Source: JAMXLG01 sp963765935
GTDB taxonomy: Bacteria; Vulcanimicrobiota; Vulcanimicrobiia; Vulcanimicrobiales; Vulcanimicrobiaceae
DNA: 64,000 nt
Assembly: GCA_963765935.1 (NCBI GenBank)
Contig: CAVXXX010000005.1
Location: forward strand, 62,001-126,000
Direction of reading: 5' to 3'
Below the pieces are notes generated by a model that was not told the origin of the DNA, did no database searches, and saw nothing but the letters and a program-made list of their open reading frames with translations. A program made the translations under genes and the position numbers. Shown here in pieces: positions 33,631 through 42,850 of the stretch. The stretch's first letter is position 1; each line of letters opens with the position of its first letter.

Positions 33631-34110
33631 ATGATCGTACGAACCCGCGCCCTTCGCCACGTGGCCTCGACGGATGAGCCGATTCGCGAAGCGTTCGAGA
33701 TCGATGGCGTCTGCGCGCTCGCAAGCTGCTATCCCGTTGACGACGTCACGCTCGACGTGTGGCTCGATGCCGATGTCGCGTTGAGCGAACGTCAATGCAT
33801 CGCGGCGCACCGGCGCGTCGCGTGGTATTTGCGCCGAGATGACGGACGCACTACGCCCTTCGAGCGCATTTGCACGTCTCTTCTCGAGCCGTTTCTTTCA
33901 CGCGATGCCGCTCGCTGCGTCAAAGCACGAATGATCAAGCGTTTCGGAATGTCGATCGTACGCGACGGTACGATCTACCGCGCGTTTCCCTCCGCACGAA
34001 CGCTGGCGAACGCGAGCGATGACGAATTGCAATCGGCCGGCGTGCCGGCGGCAGCCCTCACGCGTCTGCGTACGACGATCGACGCATTCTGCCGCCTGGA
34101 TCGGTTACCT
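33631..34110 (+). pseudogene. Truncated AlkA-like 3-methyladenine DNA glycosylase
   Basis: About 160 codons resemble the middle of AlkA/HhH-GPD glycosylases: TPFERICTSLLEPFLSR (helix before the base-flipping domain), MIKRFGMSIVRDG, and the hallmark YRAFPSARTLANASDDELQ with AGVPAAALTRLR. The homology stops near 34110, where the convergent small gene begins, so the helix-hairpin-helix and the catalytic Asp are missing. The open frame continues to 34266 only by running antisense over that gene. A shortened, non-catalytic survivor cannot be excluded. Confidence 0.6.
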
Positions 34111-34242
34111 GAAGCGCACGATCGCAAGCGCCCAACCGGCGGGAGTACGAGCGCGAACGAGAAAACCTTCGGGGGTACGGTCGTATACGTGATATCCGGC
34201 GCGAATCGCATCGGTGAGGGTCGTGAAAGTCAAGATTCCCAT
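34105..34242 (-). CDS. Small protein of the AGxxVYDRT family, copy 2
   Basis: 45 residues from ATG 34242 (MGILTFTTLTDAIRAGYHV), then YDRTPEGFLVRARTPAGWAL and AIVRFR. Shared with copy 1 at identical spacing: an Ala-x-x-RAG helix end, (F/Y)-x-VYDRT, GF-(I/L), Arg, and a W-A-x-A-(V/I) strand. GAGGGG lies 10 bases upstream of the ATG; a longer frame to 34326 has no match in copy 1. Overlaps the end of the AlkA remnant on the other strand. Confidence 0.65.
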   Translation of the reverse strand: MGILTFTTLTDAIRAGYHVYDRTPEGFLVRARTPAGWALAIVRFR

Positions 34243-34338
34243 GGTGGCGAGCCCCTCTCGTTGTAGCGAGCGTAATACGCCGATGCGTAGCAATTGTGAA
34301 TTTGGCGCGAGTTCGGGTACGGGCATACGTATTAGGAC

Positions 34339-35004
34339 ATGGCGTTGTTACGCGATCGCGCAGAGGCCGGGCAGCAGCTCGCCGAACATCTCAACGACTA
34401 TGCAGGCCGCCCAGATGCGATCGTGCTCGCGCTTCCGCGCGGCGGAGTCCCGGTCGGATATGAAATAGCGCATAAGCTGCATCTGAGGCTCGATGTCTAC
34501 GTTGTGCGCAAACTCGGTGTCCCGGGACACGAAGAGTTGGCGATGGGCGCGATCGCTTCCGACGGAACGTATATCGTGGATTCGTTCACCGTCGAAGCGG
34601 CGAGGGTCAATCGCGACGCGTTAGAGCGGACGTTGCAACGGGAAGCGGCGGAATTGAAACGGCGCAGCGCGGCATATCGCGACGATCGGCCCGAGCCGGA
34701 ACTCGATGGAAAAACGGTCATTGTCGTTGATGACGGACTGGCAACGGGTGCATCGATGTATGCCGCCGTTCAGGCACTTCGCACGCGTCATCCGGCTGCG
34801 ATTGTTATTGCGGTTCCCGTTGCACCGGTAGAAACCGTCGAATGGTTGCGCGGCGTCGCCGACCGCATTATCTGCCCTCATCAGTTCGAACGCTTCGGCG
34901 CCGTCGGATTGCATTACGGTAATTTCGGAGAAGTCTCCGATGACGAGGTGCGCGAGCTCTTGGCGCGCGCCGGAAGCGAGCGCAGATCGTGGAGCATCGC
35001 TTAG
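34339..35004 (+). CDS. Phosphoribosyltransferase-family protein
   Basis: 221 residues, type I PRTase fold. The PRPP-binding loop is VIVVDDGLATGASM near residue 135; the hood region shows ALPRGGVPVGYEIA and VVRKLGVPGHEELAMGA, typical of the stand-alone 'phosphoribosyltransferase' group that is often fused or linked to dienelactone-hydrolase-like or erythromycin-esterase-like domains. Substrate base unknown. The next gene starts inside its 3' end (16-bp overlap), so the pair is co-translated. Confidence 0.88.
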   Translation: MALLRDRAEAGQQLAEHLNDYAGRPDAIVLALPRGGVPVGYEIAHKLHLRLDVYVVRKLGVPGHEELAMGAIASDGTYIVDSFTVEAARVNRDALERTLQREAAELKRRSAAYRDDRPEPELDGKTVIVVDDGLATGASMYAAVQALRTRHPAAIVIAVPVAPVETVEWLRGVADRIICPHQFERFGAVGLHYGNFGEVSDDEVRELLARAGSERRSWSIA

Positions 35005-36329
35005 CCGCGGCGTCCCTTGGTGAGTCGATCCTGCCGCTTCGTTCGAGCGCCGCCGACGAAGAGGCGCTTTTCGAACTGATCGGCGATGCGCCGATCGTGC
35101 TCATTGGTGAAGCGACGCACGGCACGCACGAATTTTATCGAACGCGCGCGGATATCACGAAGCGCCTCATCGCCGAGCGCGGGTTTACGGCGGTCTGCAT
35201 CGAGGGCGACTGGCCCGATGCGTATCGCGTCAACCGGTACGTCCGCGGCGCAACCGACGATGCCGGACCGGAGGACGCACTGAGCGGCTTCTGTCGCTTT
35301 CCCACGTGGATGTGGCGGAATGCCGACGTCGTCGAGTTCGTGCGGTGGCTGCGCGAGCACAACGAACGCGAACGAACGGCCCATACGCCGCGAGCCGGAT
35401 TCTACGGCCTCGATCTCTACAGCATGTACGCATCGATCGACGCCGTCCTGGAGTATTTGGAACGGGTCGATCCGCTTGCCGCAAAGAAGGCGCGCGAGCA
35501 GTACGCGTGCTTGGAGCCCTTCGAAGATCATCCCGAAGAGTACGCGATGGCGGCTTTCGGCGGCGTGCACCCGTCATGCCGGGAAGATGTGATGAACGCA
35601 CTCTTCGACATTCAACGGCATGCAGCCGGCTACGCGGCTATGGACGGACAGGTTGCCGAAGACCAGTACTTCTACGCCGAGCAGAACGCACGCATCATTG
35701 CAAACGCGGAACGTTACTATCGCGCAATGATCGACGACACGATTTCAACGTGGAATCTCCGCGACGCGCACATGGTCGACACGCTCGAACGGCTCATGGC
35801 GCACCTTTCGCGCCATCGCGCTCCGGTTAAGGCCGTCGTCTGGGCGCACAACTCCCACGTCGGTAACGCCGGCGCAACCGCAATGCAGTGGCGCAACGAG
35901 ACCAACATCGGCGAGTTGGTACACCGCAAGTACGGCGCGCGCTGCGTCGCGATCGGATTTACGACCTACACCGGAACCGTCACCGCCGCATCGAACTGGC
36001 ACGCCCCCGAAGAACGGAAGAACGTGCGGCCGGCGCGCGAGGATAGCTACGAGTATCTCTTTCATCGGTTCGGTGAACCGCAGTTCTGGCTGCCCTTGCG
36101 CTGGCATCGTCCAAGTTTGAACGGCTTACCGGATCGCGCACGCGAACGTGCAATCGGCGTCATCTACCGCCCGGAGACGGAGCTGCAGAGTCATTATTTC
36201 ATGGCGCGCTTGATCGAACAATTCGACGCGATCGTCCACATCGATGAAACGCATGCGGTGCAGCCGCTCGAGCGAAGCCGGCTCTGGAGTGAGGGCGAAA
36301 TCCCCGAAACATATCCGACGGGCAACTGA
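34989..36329 (+). CDS. Erythromycin esterase-family protein
   Basis: 446 residues of the EreA/SuccinoglycanBP (PF05139) family. Catalytic motifs: IGEATHGTHEFYRTRADI near residue 38 (key His), EGDWPDAYRVNRYV near 75 (Glu), and VWAHNSHVGNAGAT near 285 (His). Chromosomal members coupled to a phosphoribosyltransferase are widespread and are not proven macrolide esterases; the linkage suggests another hydrolytic role. GTG start at 34989 inside the upstream gene. Confidence 0.9.
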   Translation: MEHRLAAASLGESILPLRSSAADEEALFELIGDAPIVLIGEATHGTHEFYRTRADITKRLIAERGFTAVCIEGDWPDAYRVNRYVRGATDDAGPEDALSGFCRFPTWMWRNADVVEFVRWLREHNERERTAHTPRAGFYGLDLYSMYASIDAVLEYLERVDPLAAKKAREQYACLEPFEDHPEEYAMAAFGGVHPSCREDVMNALFDIQRHAAGYAAMDGQVAEDQYFYAEQNARIIANAERYYRAMIDDTISTWNLRDAHMVDTLERLMAHLSRHRAPVKAVVWAHNSHVGNAGATAMQWRNETNIGELVHRKYGARCVAIGFTTYTGTVTAASNWHAPEERKNVRPAREDSYEYLFHRFGEPQFWLPLRWHRPSLNGLPDRARERAIGVIYRPETELQSHYFMARLIEQFDAIVHIDETHAVQPLERSRLWSEGEIPETYPTGN

Positions 36330-36436
36330 TATCGTAGCACCGCGAGTGCTAGGACTATGAAGCTGTAGCAACCGTTTGCGCGGTGCGGTAGTCTTACGAA
36401 GCAATCGCACACGCCATATAACTAACGCAATTCACG

Positions 36437-37990
36437 ATGTTGTCCGTTCAGCGGCCGGTGCTTGCGCCGGCGCCGCCTCCTTCTTCACTGCGTCCCGCAG
36501 CTGCGCCCGAGCCGCTCGTAGAGTACGGCCTGCGGCGTGTCTTGATCGTTGCGGGCGTGATGCTTGCTGCGCTTTTGCAAATGATCGACACGACGATCGT
36601 CAACGTCTCGCTGCCAACGATTCAAGGCAATCTCGGCGCGACGGTCGACGAGGCGATTTGGGTCGTCACCGCCTTCGTCATTGCAAACGTCGTCGTCATA
36701 CCGATCACGCCTTGGCTGCAGCGGCGGTTCGGCCGCAAGAACTACTTTCTCGTATCGATCGCGGGCTTTACGATTGCATCGCTTTTGTGCGGAACCGCCA
36801 CGTCGCTCGACGCGCTCATTGTGTTTCGCATTCTCCAGGGCGCGTTCGGTGGAGGCTTGCTCGCGACGGCGCAGATCGTTCTTCGCGACACATTCGGAAC
36901 GAAGGAGCTTGGGCTAAGCCAATCGATCTTCGCATTTGCTACCGTCCTTGGGCCATCGATCGGCCCGACGATCGGCGGGATCATCACCGACAACTCTAGC
37001 TGGCCGTGGATCTTCGACGTCAACATCGTGCCGGGCATCATCGCGTTCGTACTGCTTCTGCGCTTCCTTCGCGACGATTCCAAGCCGACGCGCGCGCCGA
37101 TCGATACGGTCGGTTTGGCGCTGCTCATCACAACGATCGCGCCGTTTCAATACGTTCTCGATCAAGGCCAGCAGTATGACTGGTTCTCTGACGATCGCAT
37201 TACCATCGCGGCGATCGTTGCAGCCCTCGGGTTGGTGAGTTTCGTATGGTGGGAGTTGCGCACCGCCTCGCCGATCGTCGATTTGCGGGTGCTGCGGCAC
37301 CGTGCGGTGAGCGTCGCGTCGCTTGCGATCAGCGCTAACGCCGTGGGCGTATTCGGCGGTGCGCTGCTTTTGCCGCAGTTTACTATCGATCAACTCGGCT
37401 TCACATCAACGGAAACCGGCATCCTGCTCGGGTTGCGGGCGCTGCCGGTCGTCTTTCTGACGCTGCCGCTCGGGCGGATCACGAACAATCAACGCATCGA
37501 TCTTCGTATCCTGATTGCGTGCGGTTTGATCGGCAACGGCGTGGGCGCGATGTGGCTCGGACATCAGATGACGTCGCAAGCAACGTTCGCCTCCTTCATC
37601 TTCCCGCAACTGCTGGCGGGGGTCGGCATCGCGCTCGTGTACTCACCGCTTCTTGTTGCTACGCTGCGCGCCGTTCCGCAAGAGGCGGCGAAGGCGTCGT
37701 CGTTCATTATTCTTTCGTTCCAAATGGGCGGATCCATCACCGCGGCCGCGCTGGTAACGCTCCTCGACCGGCGTGAAGCATTCCATCAGACGACGCTCGC
37801 GGGGCTGATGACACTCGACCGCGGGCCGGTCGCGCACTTCATGCAGACGCACTCTGCGGCAGCGCTCTCGGCGCTCGTGGAGCAGCAATCGACGGTGCTC
37901 GCGTACGGCGACGTCTTGCTCGTCTCGGGCGTTATCGCGGCCACGCTCGCACCACTCGTCTTCCTTCTCCCACGAAAGAAACCGTCGTGA
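36437..37990 (+). CDS. DHA2-family MFS efflux transporter, second copy
   Basis: 517 residues, 14 helices expected. Same motifs as the pump at 3018 and extensive identity to it: LQMIDTTIVNVSLPTIQGN, FGRKNYFLVSIAGFT, GPSIGPTIGGIITD, with an added Pro/Ala N-terminal tail of about 30 residues. A MarR regulator sits convergent at its 3' end (43 bp away). Exports drugs or metabolites; substrate unknown. Confidence 0.92.
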   Translation: MLSVQRPVLAPAPPPSSLRPAAAPEPLVEYGLRRVLIVAGVMLAALLQMIDTTIVNVSLPTIQGNLGATVDEAIWVVTAFVIANVVVIPITPWLQRRFGRKNYFLVSIAGFTIASLLCGTATSLDALIVFRILQGAFGGGLLATAQIVLRDTFGTKELGLSQSIFAFATVLGPSIGPTIGGIITDNSSWPWIFDVNIVPGIIAFVLLLRFLRDDSKPTRAPIDTVGLALLITTIAPFQYVLDQGQQYDWFSDDRITIAAIVAALGLVSFVWWELRTASPIVDLRVLRHRAVSVASLAISANAVGVFGGALLLPQFTIDQLGFTSTETGILLGLRALPVVFLTLPLGRITNNQRIDLRILIACGLIGNGVGAMWLGHQMTSQATFASFIFPQLLAGVGIALVYSPLLVATLRAVPQEAAKASSFIILSFQMGGSITAAALVTLLDRREAFHQTTLAGLMTLDRGPVAHFMQTHSAAALSALVEQQSTVLAYGDVLLVSGVIAATLAPLVFLLPRKKPS

Positions 37991-38033
37991 CCATTACCTC
38001 GCGGGTAATCGACGTGATGACTTCACGATGGCA

Positions 38034-38567
38034 CTATCGCGTCATGATTGATTGGAACTCACGGCGGTGCTGGTCGGCGATCGGCCCGGCTTCCGTCAGC
38101 AGCGCCACGGTCAGGCGATGCAGCTCGTCACGCTCGCGAGCCTGCAGCGGGCGGAACATGAGGCGTTCGGTCTCCGAGAGTTTGTCGATTGCCTTCGTCA
38201 CCGTTCGTCTTCCTTTTGTGGTGAGCGAAATACAATACGCCCTCCGGTCCTCGACGGCACGTTCGCGTTTCGCCAGGCCGGCCGACTCCAGGCCGTCGAT
38301 CAACTCCACGACGGTGGTGCGGTCGATCCCGAGCTGCGCGCCGAGCGCGTTTTGCCGCTGCGATCCATCTGTGAGGAGAATTCGAAGCAACCGATATTCG
38401 CGCACGCGCAACCCGAGAGGATGCAGTGCGTCGTCGATGACGCCCATGACGAGATATCCAAGCGTCGTGAGCGTGAAATCGGGACACCCGATGAGGGCCC
38501 CGGGGTACGCGCATTCCGCCTGAGATCGCGTCGTTCGCTTCGTTTTTTTGCTCGCTGTACGTGCCAC
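38034..38567 (-). CDS. MarR-family transcriptional regulator
   Basis: 177 residues from GTG 38567. Winged helix at about residues 60-125: LRVREYRLLRILLTDGSQRQ at the start, then GIDRTTVVELIDGLESAGLAKRE (recognition helix) and the wing Asp/Arg VEDRRAYCISLT. N-terminal 25 residues are basic. Divergent from the ECF sigma gene 64 bp away and convergent with the DHA2 pump, so it could control the sigma-RND pair, the pump, or both. Upstream frame to 38840 overlaps the sigma gene and is spurious. Confidence 0.88.
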   Translation of the reverse strand: MARTASKKTKRTTRSQAECAYPGALIGCPDFTLTTLGYLVMGVIDDALHPLGLRVREYRLLRILLTDGSQRQNALGAQLGIDRTTVVELIDGLESAGLAKRERAVEDRRAYCISLTTKGRRTVTKAIDKLSETERLMFRPLQARERDELHRLTVALLTEAGPIADQHRREFQSIMTR

Positions 38568-38611
38568 GCTAACTATCTTTTTTTTACGTCGGTGCAACCC
38601 TGCATCAAGAA

Positions 38612-38628
38612 AGTCACTCTTGCTGACT
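38612..38628. promoter_or_regulatory. Possible MarR operator between marR and the sigma gene
   Basis: AGTCA (38612-38616) and TGACT (38624-38628) form a 17-bp dyad 4 bp upstream of the sigma factor ATG. Spacing and position fit a MarR dimer site, but 5-bp arms are short and could be chance. Confidence 0.35.
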
Positions 38629-38631
38629 ATC

Positions 38632-39144
38632 ATGGAAGCTGACAGTATTGACCACGGAGAACCGTTCACGGATGCGGGCTTCGGCGCGCTTCGCGGACAA
38701 CTGGTCCGCCGTGCTCGGCGGATGGTGTGGAATGACGCCGACGCCGAAGATGTCGTGCAAACCGCGCTCGAGCGCGCCTGGCGCGAGCGCGCGCGGTTTC
38801 GCAGAGGCTCCGCGGTGACTCCGTGGCTGATGAAAATCACGACGCACGCCGCGATAGATCATCTTCGTACGCTTCGCCCGCGCGAAGAACTCGTCGCACT
38901 GGTTCCGCGCCCGAGCGAGGAGATCGAAGCGGTCGTCGCACGCGCCGAGACCATCGAGGAAATCGCTTCCGCCGTGCGCGATCTCTCGGCTCCGTATCGC
39001 GATACATGGCTTCTGCATGACGTCCATGGACTCTCGGCTCACGAGATCTCCGCGGACCGGGCAACGCCGTACCATACCGTTCGCACGCACCTTCAACGCG
39101 CTCGCAAGCGATTGCGCCGCGCACTTTCCGAGGCTACTTCATGA
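38632..39144 (+). CDS. ECF-type RNA polymerase sigma factor
   Basis: 170 residues. Region 2: RGQLVRRARRMVWNDADAEDVVQTALERAWRER with the DAEDVVQ core-binding signature; region 4: LSAPYRDTWLLHDVHGLSAHEISADRATPYHTVRTHLQRARKRLR (helix-turn-helix that reads the -35). No anti-sigma gene is adjacent; instead its stop overlaps the RND pump ATG (ATGA). Its expression therefore goes together with the pump. A MarR gene is divergent. How its activity is held in check is not visible. Confidence 0.9.
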   Translation: MEADSIDHGEPFTDAGFGALRGQLVRRARRMVWNDADAEDVVQTALERAWRERARFRRGSAVTPWLMKITTHAAIDHLRTLRPREELVALVPRPSEEIEAVVARAETIEEIASAVRDLSAPYRDTWLLHDVHGLSAHEISADRATPYHTVRTHLQRARKRLRRALSEATS

Positions 39145-42100
39145 TTTCGTTTTTTCTGCAGCGCCCGCTCTTTGCCGGCGTCGCATCGGCGATCGTGCTC
39201 ATCGCGGGCTTGATCGCAATTCCCACGCTTTCGGTCGCACAATATCCGAAAGTGGCGCCGCCGGAGGTCAGCGTCACGACCAATTATATCGGTGCCAACG
39301 CACAAGCGGTCGAGAGTGCGGTGACGACGCCGCTGGAAGAGGCGATCAACGGCGTGCCGGGCTTGCGCTACATGTCCTCTACGAGCAGCAACGACGGCAC
39401 GTCGTCGATTACGGCAACGTTTACGCTCGGAACCGATCTCAACGCAGCAGAAGCCGACGTGCAGAATGCGGTGCTCTCCGCCACCGGTAAGCTTCCCGAT
39501 GCGGTAAAGCAAACCGGCGTGGCGGTCAAGAAGAGTTCGTCGGCGATTATTCTCGGCATCGGCATTCAGTCGGACGGATCGGTGAAGCCCAATGACTTGA
39601 GCGATTACGCCGAGCACCACGTCATCGATGCGCTCAAGCGGGTCCCCGGTGTCGCGGACGTTCGCATCTTCGGCTTACGTCGCTATGCCATGCGCGTTTG
39701 GCTCGACCCCGTGCGTCTCCAAGCAGAGGGGTTAACGGTCAATGATGTAACGGCGGCGCTTCAGAGTCAAAATCAGGAGATTGCGGCGGGCGCGGTCGGC
39801 GCGCCGCCGACGAGCGGCCATCAAGCGCTGCAAATCCAGCTCAACGCCGAAGGTCGCTTGAAAACGCCCGCTGAGTTCGACAATCTGATCTTAAAGACAA
39901 CACCGGACGGCGCGTACGTACGCCTCTCAGACGTCGGACATGCCGAACTCGGCGCCGAGGACTACAGCACGTCGGCTGACTGGAACGGCCGGTACTGCGT
40001 GGGCTTCGCGGTCATTCAAGCGCAAGACGCAAACGCGATCCAAACGGCAACGAACGTGCGACAAGCGCTCGATGAGATCGCAAAAACCTTCCCGCCCGGG
40101 ATCTCGTACGTAATTCCGTTCGACGCGACGCTCTTTGTCCGTGAGTCGATTAAAGAGGTCGTCATTACGCTCGGCGTTGCGATCTTACTCGTCGTACTCG
40201 TCATCTACGCTTTCTTGCAAAACTGGCGGATGACGCTCATTCCGGTGATGACGATCCCCGTCTCGCTGATCGGCACGTTCGCGTTGCTCAAAGTCCTCGG
40301 CTTCTCGATCAATACGCTCACCCTTTTCGGCATAACGCTTGCAACGGGACTCGTCGTGGATGATGCAATTGTCGTCATCGAAAACATCGCCCGCTTCGTG
40401 CAAGAGAAGCGCCTGCATCCGGGTGATGCCGCGGTTGAAGGCATGAAAGAGATTACGGGCGCAGTCGTTGCAACGTCGCTCGTCTTGCTCGCCGTCTTCA
40501 TCCCGGTGGCATTCTTTCCGGGTTCGACCGGATTACTCTACAAGCAGTTCGCGATTACCATCGCGTGCTCCATTGCAATCTCGCTCTTCACCGCGCTGAC
40601 GCTGGCGCCCACGCTTTCCGCAATTCTTCTCCAGCACGCACATCCGCCGACCTCGGCGATCTTTGCGGCGATCAATCGCGCGATTGCGTGGATGCGTTTC
40701 AGCTACCACGCCTCACTCGGTCAAATCATCACTCGCCGTGGACTGATCGTGTCGCTTTTTGCGGCCATGTTGTTGCTCACCGGCATCACCTACGTACGAA
40801 CGCCGTCGTCGTTTATTCCGGACGAAGATCAGGGGTACTTGATCGTCGTGCTGCAGGCGCCGGTCGGAACGTCGGTCGACGTCGAAGAACGCATCGCGAG
40901 AAGAGTCGCGACGCAGATTCAAGCCGCGGTGCCCGAGGCCGAAGGTGTTTTCACCGTTAATGGCTTCGGCTTCACCGGGATGGCGCCGAACCGAGGCGTG
41001 ATGTTTCTTCCGCTCAAACCCTGGTCGGAACGTCGTGGCGCAGGGCATGATTTTCATGCGATCCTCGGACGCCTATATGGGATTATCGGCGGAATCGACG
41101 ACGCGCAAGTCTTAGCCTTTAATCCGCCGTCAGTGCAAGGCGTCGGAAACGTCGGCGGATTTCAATTCCAAGTGCTCGATGTCGATGACCTCGGATTCGC
41201 GACGGATTTCGGCGCGACGATGCACATGCTCGGTGCGGCGAACTCCGATCCGCGTCTCGCGGCCGCGTTCACTGCGTTCCGTAACGATCTTCCGGAAGTC
41301 AATCTGGCGATCGACCGTACGAAGATCGAGGCGCTCCACATTCCCGTCGGCGATGTCGCGCAGACACTCAGCACGATGATGGGATCGCAATACGTGAATG
41401 ATTTCACGATGAAGGACCGCTCGTATCGCGTGTACGTGGAAGCCGACGGCCACTATCGTGAGAATCTTGACGGCCTCTCGCACATGTACGTGCGCTCTCC
41501 GGCCAACGGTCTGGTTCCATTGAGCGACGTGCTAACGCCGTCGCCGGCGAAGAGCCCGACGGAGATCAATCACTTCAATCTCTTCCGTTCGATCGAAGTT
41601 GACGGTGCGCCGCGTCCGGGTGTCGGATCGGGTGATGCGATCGCGGCAATGGATCAAGCTGCGAAGCAAACACTCCCCGCCGGCATGTCGTATGCATGGT
41701 CGGGCCTCTCGCTCGATCAAATCGAGGGCGGGCATCTCGCCGGCATTATTTTCGGACTAGGCGTCGTGTTCGTCTTCCTCGTACTGGCGGCGCAATACGG
41801 CAACGTTTGGGATCCGCTCGTGATTCTGCTCGCGGTTCCGGTTGCCGTCTTGGGTGCGCTCTGGGCGATCGGCATACGGCATATAAGCAGCGACGTGTTC
41901 GTGCAAGTCGGTCTTGTCATGCTCATCGGTCTCGCATCGAAAAATGCAATCCTCATCGTCGAGTTCGCAAACCAGCTGCGCGCCCAAGGGCTCACAGCGG
42001 CGAATGCAATTCGTCAAGCCGCCGAGATCCGGCTGCGGCCAATCATCATGACGTCGCTTGCGTTCATTCTCGGTATCTCGCCGCTCGTTTTCGCGACCGG

Positions 42101-42302
42101 CGCGGGAAGCGCGAGCCGCAATTCACTCGGCACGGCCGTTTTCGGCGGCATGCTGGTCTCGACCGTGCTCAATCTCGTGTTCGTTCCCGTGCTCTATCTC
42201 GTTCTTTCGTCAATTCGGGAACGGTTGCGCGGCACGCAGATTCGCTACGCTCCGGTCACCGTCACGCATCACGCCGAAACGGAACCGGTGCATCACAACT
42301 GA
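39141..42302 (+). CDS. RND efflux transporter, HAE1 family (AcrB/MexB-like)
   Basis: 1053 residues, full length with 12 membrane helices and two large periplasmic loops. Helix 1 FFLQRPLFAGVASAIVLIAGL; helix 4 carries the proton-relay Asp pair in GLVVDDAIVVIENIARFVQE; GSASRNSLGTAVFGGM near the C terminus is the typical helix 11 motif. No membrane-fusion protein or TolC gene is adjacent, so partners are encoded elsewhere or shared. Translationally coupled to the sigma factor. Exports drugs, detergents or lipids by family. Confidence 0.95.
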   Translation: MISFFLQRPLFAGVASAIVLIAGLIAIPTLSVAQYPKVAPPEVSVTTNYIGANAQAVESAVTTPLEEAINGVPGLRYMSSTSSNDGTSSITATFTLGTDLNAAEADVQNAVLSATGKLPDAVKQTGVAVKKSSSAIILGIGIQSDGSVKPNDLSDYAEHHVIDALKRVPGVADVRIFGLRRYAMRVWLDPVRLQAEGLTVNDVTAALQSQNQEIAAGAVGAPPTSGHQALQIQLNAEGRLKTPAEFDNLILKTTPDGAYVRLSDVGHAELGAEDYSTSADWNGRYCVGFAVIQAQDANAIQTATNVRQALDEIAKTFPPGISYVIPFDATLFVRESIKEVVITLGVAILLVVLVIYAFLQNWRMTLIPVMTIPVSLIGTFALLKVLGFSINTLTLFGITLATGLVVDDAIVVIENIARFVQEKRLHPGDAAVEGMKEITGAVVATSLVLLAVFIPVAFFPGSTGLLYKQFAITIACSIAISLFTALTLAPTLSAILLQHAHPPTSAIFAAINRAIAWMRFSYHASLGQIITRRGLIVSLFAAMLLLTGITYVRTPSSFIPDEDQGYLIVVLQAPVGTSVDVEERIARRVATQIQAAVPEAEGVFTVNGFGFTGMAPNRGVMFLPLKPWSERRGAGHDFHAILGRLYGIIGGIDDAQVLAFNPPSVQGVGNVGGFQFQVLDVDDLGFATDFGATMHMLGAANSDPRLAAAFTAFRNDLPEVNLAIDRTKIEALHIPVGDVAQTLSTMMGSQYVNDFTMKDRSYRVYVEADGHYRENLDGLSHMYVRSPANGLVPLSDVLTPSPAKSPTEINHFNLFRSIEVDGAPRPGVGSGDAIAAMDQAAKQTLPAGMSYAWSGLSLDQIEGGHLAGIIFGLGVVFVFLVLAAQYGNVWDPLVILLAVPVAVLGALWAIGIRHISSDVFVQVGLVMLIGLASKNAILIVEFANQLRAQGLTAANAIRQAAEIRLRPIIMTSLAFILGISPLVFATGAGSASRNSLGTAVFGGMLVSTVLNLVFVPVLYLVLSSIRERLRGTQIRYAPVTVTHHAETEPVHHN

Positions 42303-42310
42303 GGCAGCCG

Positions 42311-42850
42311 TTACTTCTTATCGGGGGGCGTCATATCACCGATCGTAATGTAGGTGACGACATCCCACGAATTATGAATGCCGACTAGAATCAGCAACGC
42401 AACTCCGGCAGCCGGCGCGTATACCGCGCCGGCTGTTTCACTGGCCAGCAGAACTGCGCTCGCGAACACGATCCCATACGCCGCCATCGGAAGAAACGTG
42501 TACCACATCCAATCTTCGATGTCGGGCGTGTACAGATTAAATGTTCTTGCAAGAAGCGCCAAGCGGCAGTGATACGAAACGCCGCAGGCACCGATGAGCG
42601 CGAGTAGAGTCTCCGGCCACAAAAGCGATGGCCAGGGCGCACAAAGCAACCCCGAGATCATCAAGACAGCGGTAAAATGCGCGACGGTGGGCGTGCTGAA
42701 CGTTGCAACGCCGTCAGTCGTGGTCCGCCGCTCCCTGCCTTGCATCAGTGTGATAACGACGAACGTGAGGCCGGTGAGCGCGGCTGCGGAACTGCCGGCG
42801 AGCGTATAAAACACGGCCCACGCGGAGAAAATCGACGACGCCGACTCCAT
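42311..42850 (-). CDS. Conserved integral membrane protein
   Basis: 179 residues with about five membrane helices: VFYTLAGSSAAALTGLTFVVIT at the N terminus, then FTAVLMISGLLCAPWPSLLW, LLALIGACGVSY, FLPMAAYGIVFASAVLL and AGVALLILVGIHNSWDVVTYI. Charged tail DMTPPDKK. Resembles modulator-type membrane proteins of unknown function seen across bacteria. Its ATG overlaps the stop of the amine oxidase gene, so the two are coupled. Confidence 0.7.
   Translation of the reverse strand: MESASSIFSAWAVFYTLAGSSAAALTGLTFVVITLMQGRERRTTTDGVATFSTPTVAHFTAVLMISGLLCAPWPSLLWPETLLALIGACGVSYHCRLALLARTFNLYTPDIEDWMWYTFLPMAAYGIVFASAVLLASETAGAVYAPAAGVALLILVGIHNSWDVVTYITIGDMTPPDKK

Noticed and set aside
37993..38009. 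ATTACC/GGTAAT dyad between the DHA2 pump and marR 3' ends
   Set aside because: Short stem without T-run and far from any promoter; not good enough as terminator or operator.
38594..38620. ECF-type autoregulated promoter (AACC then CTC) before the sigma gene
   Set aside because: The match is loose and the group of this sigma factor is unknown, so the site cannot be assigned.
38568..38840. N-terminal extension of the MarR gene
   Set aside because: Overlaps the sigma factor coding region on the other strand; MarR homology begins after GTG 38567.
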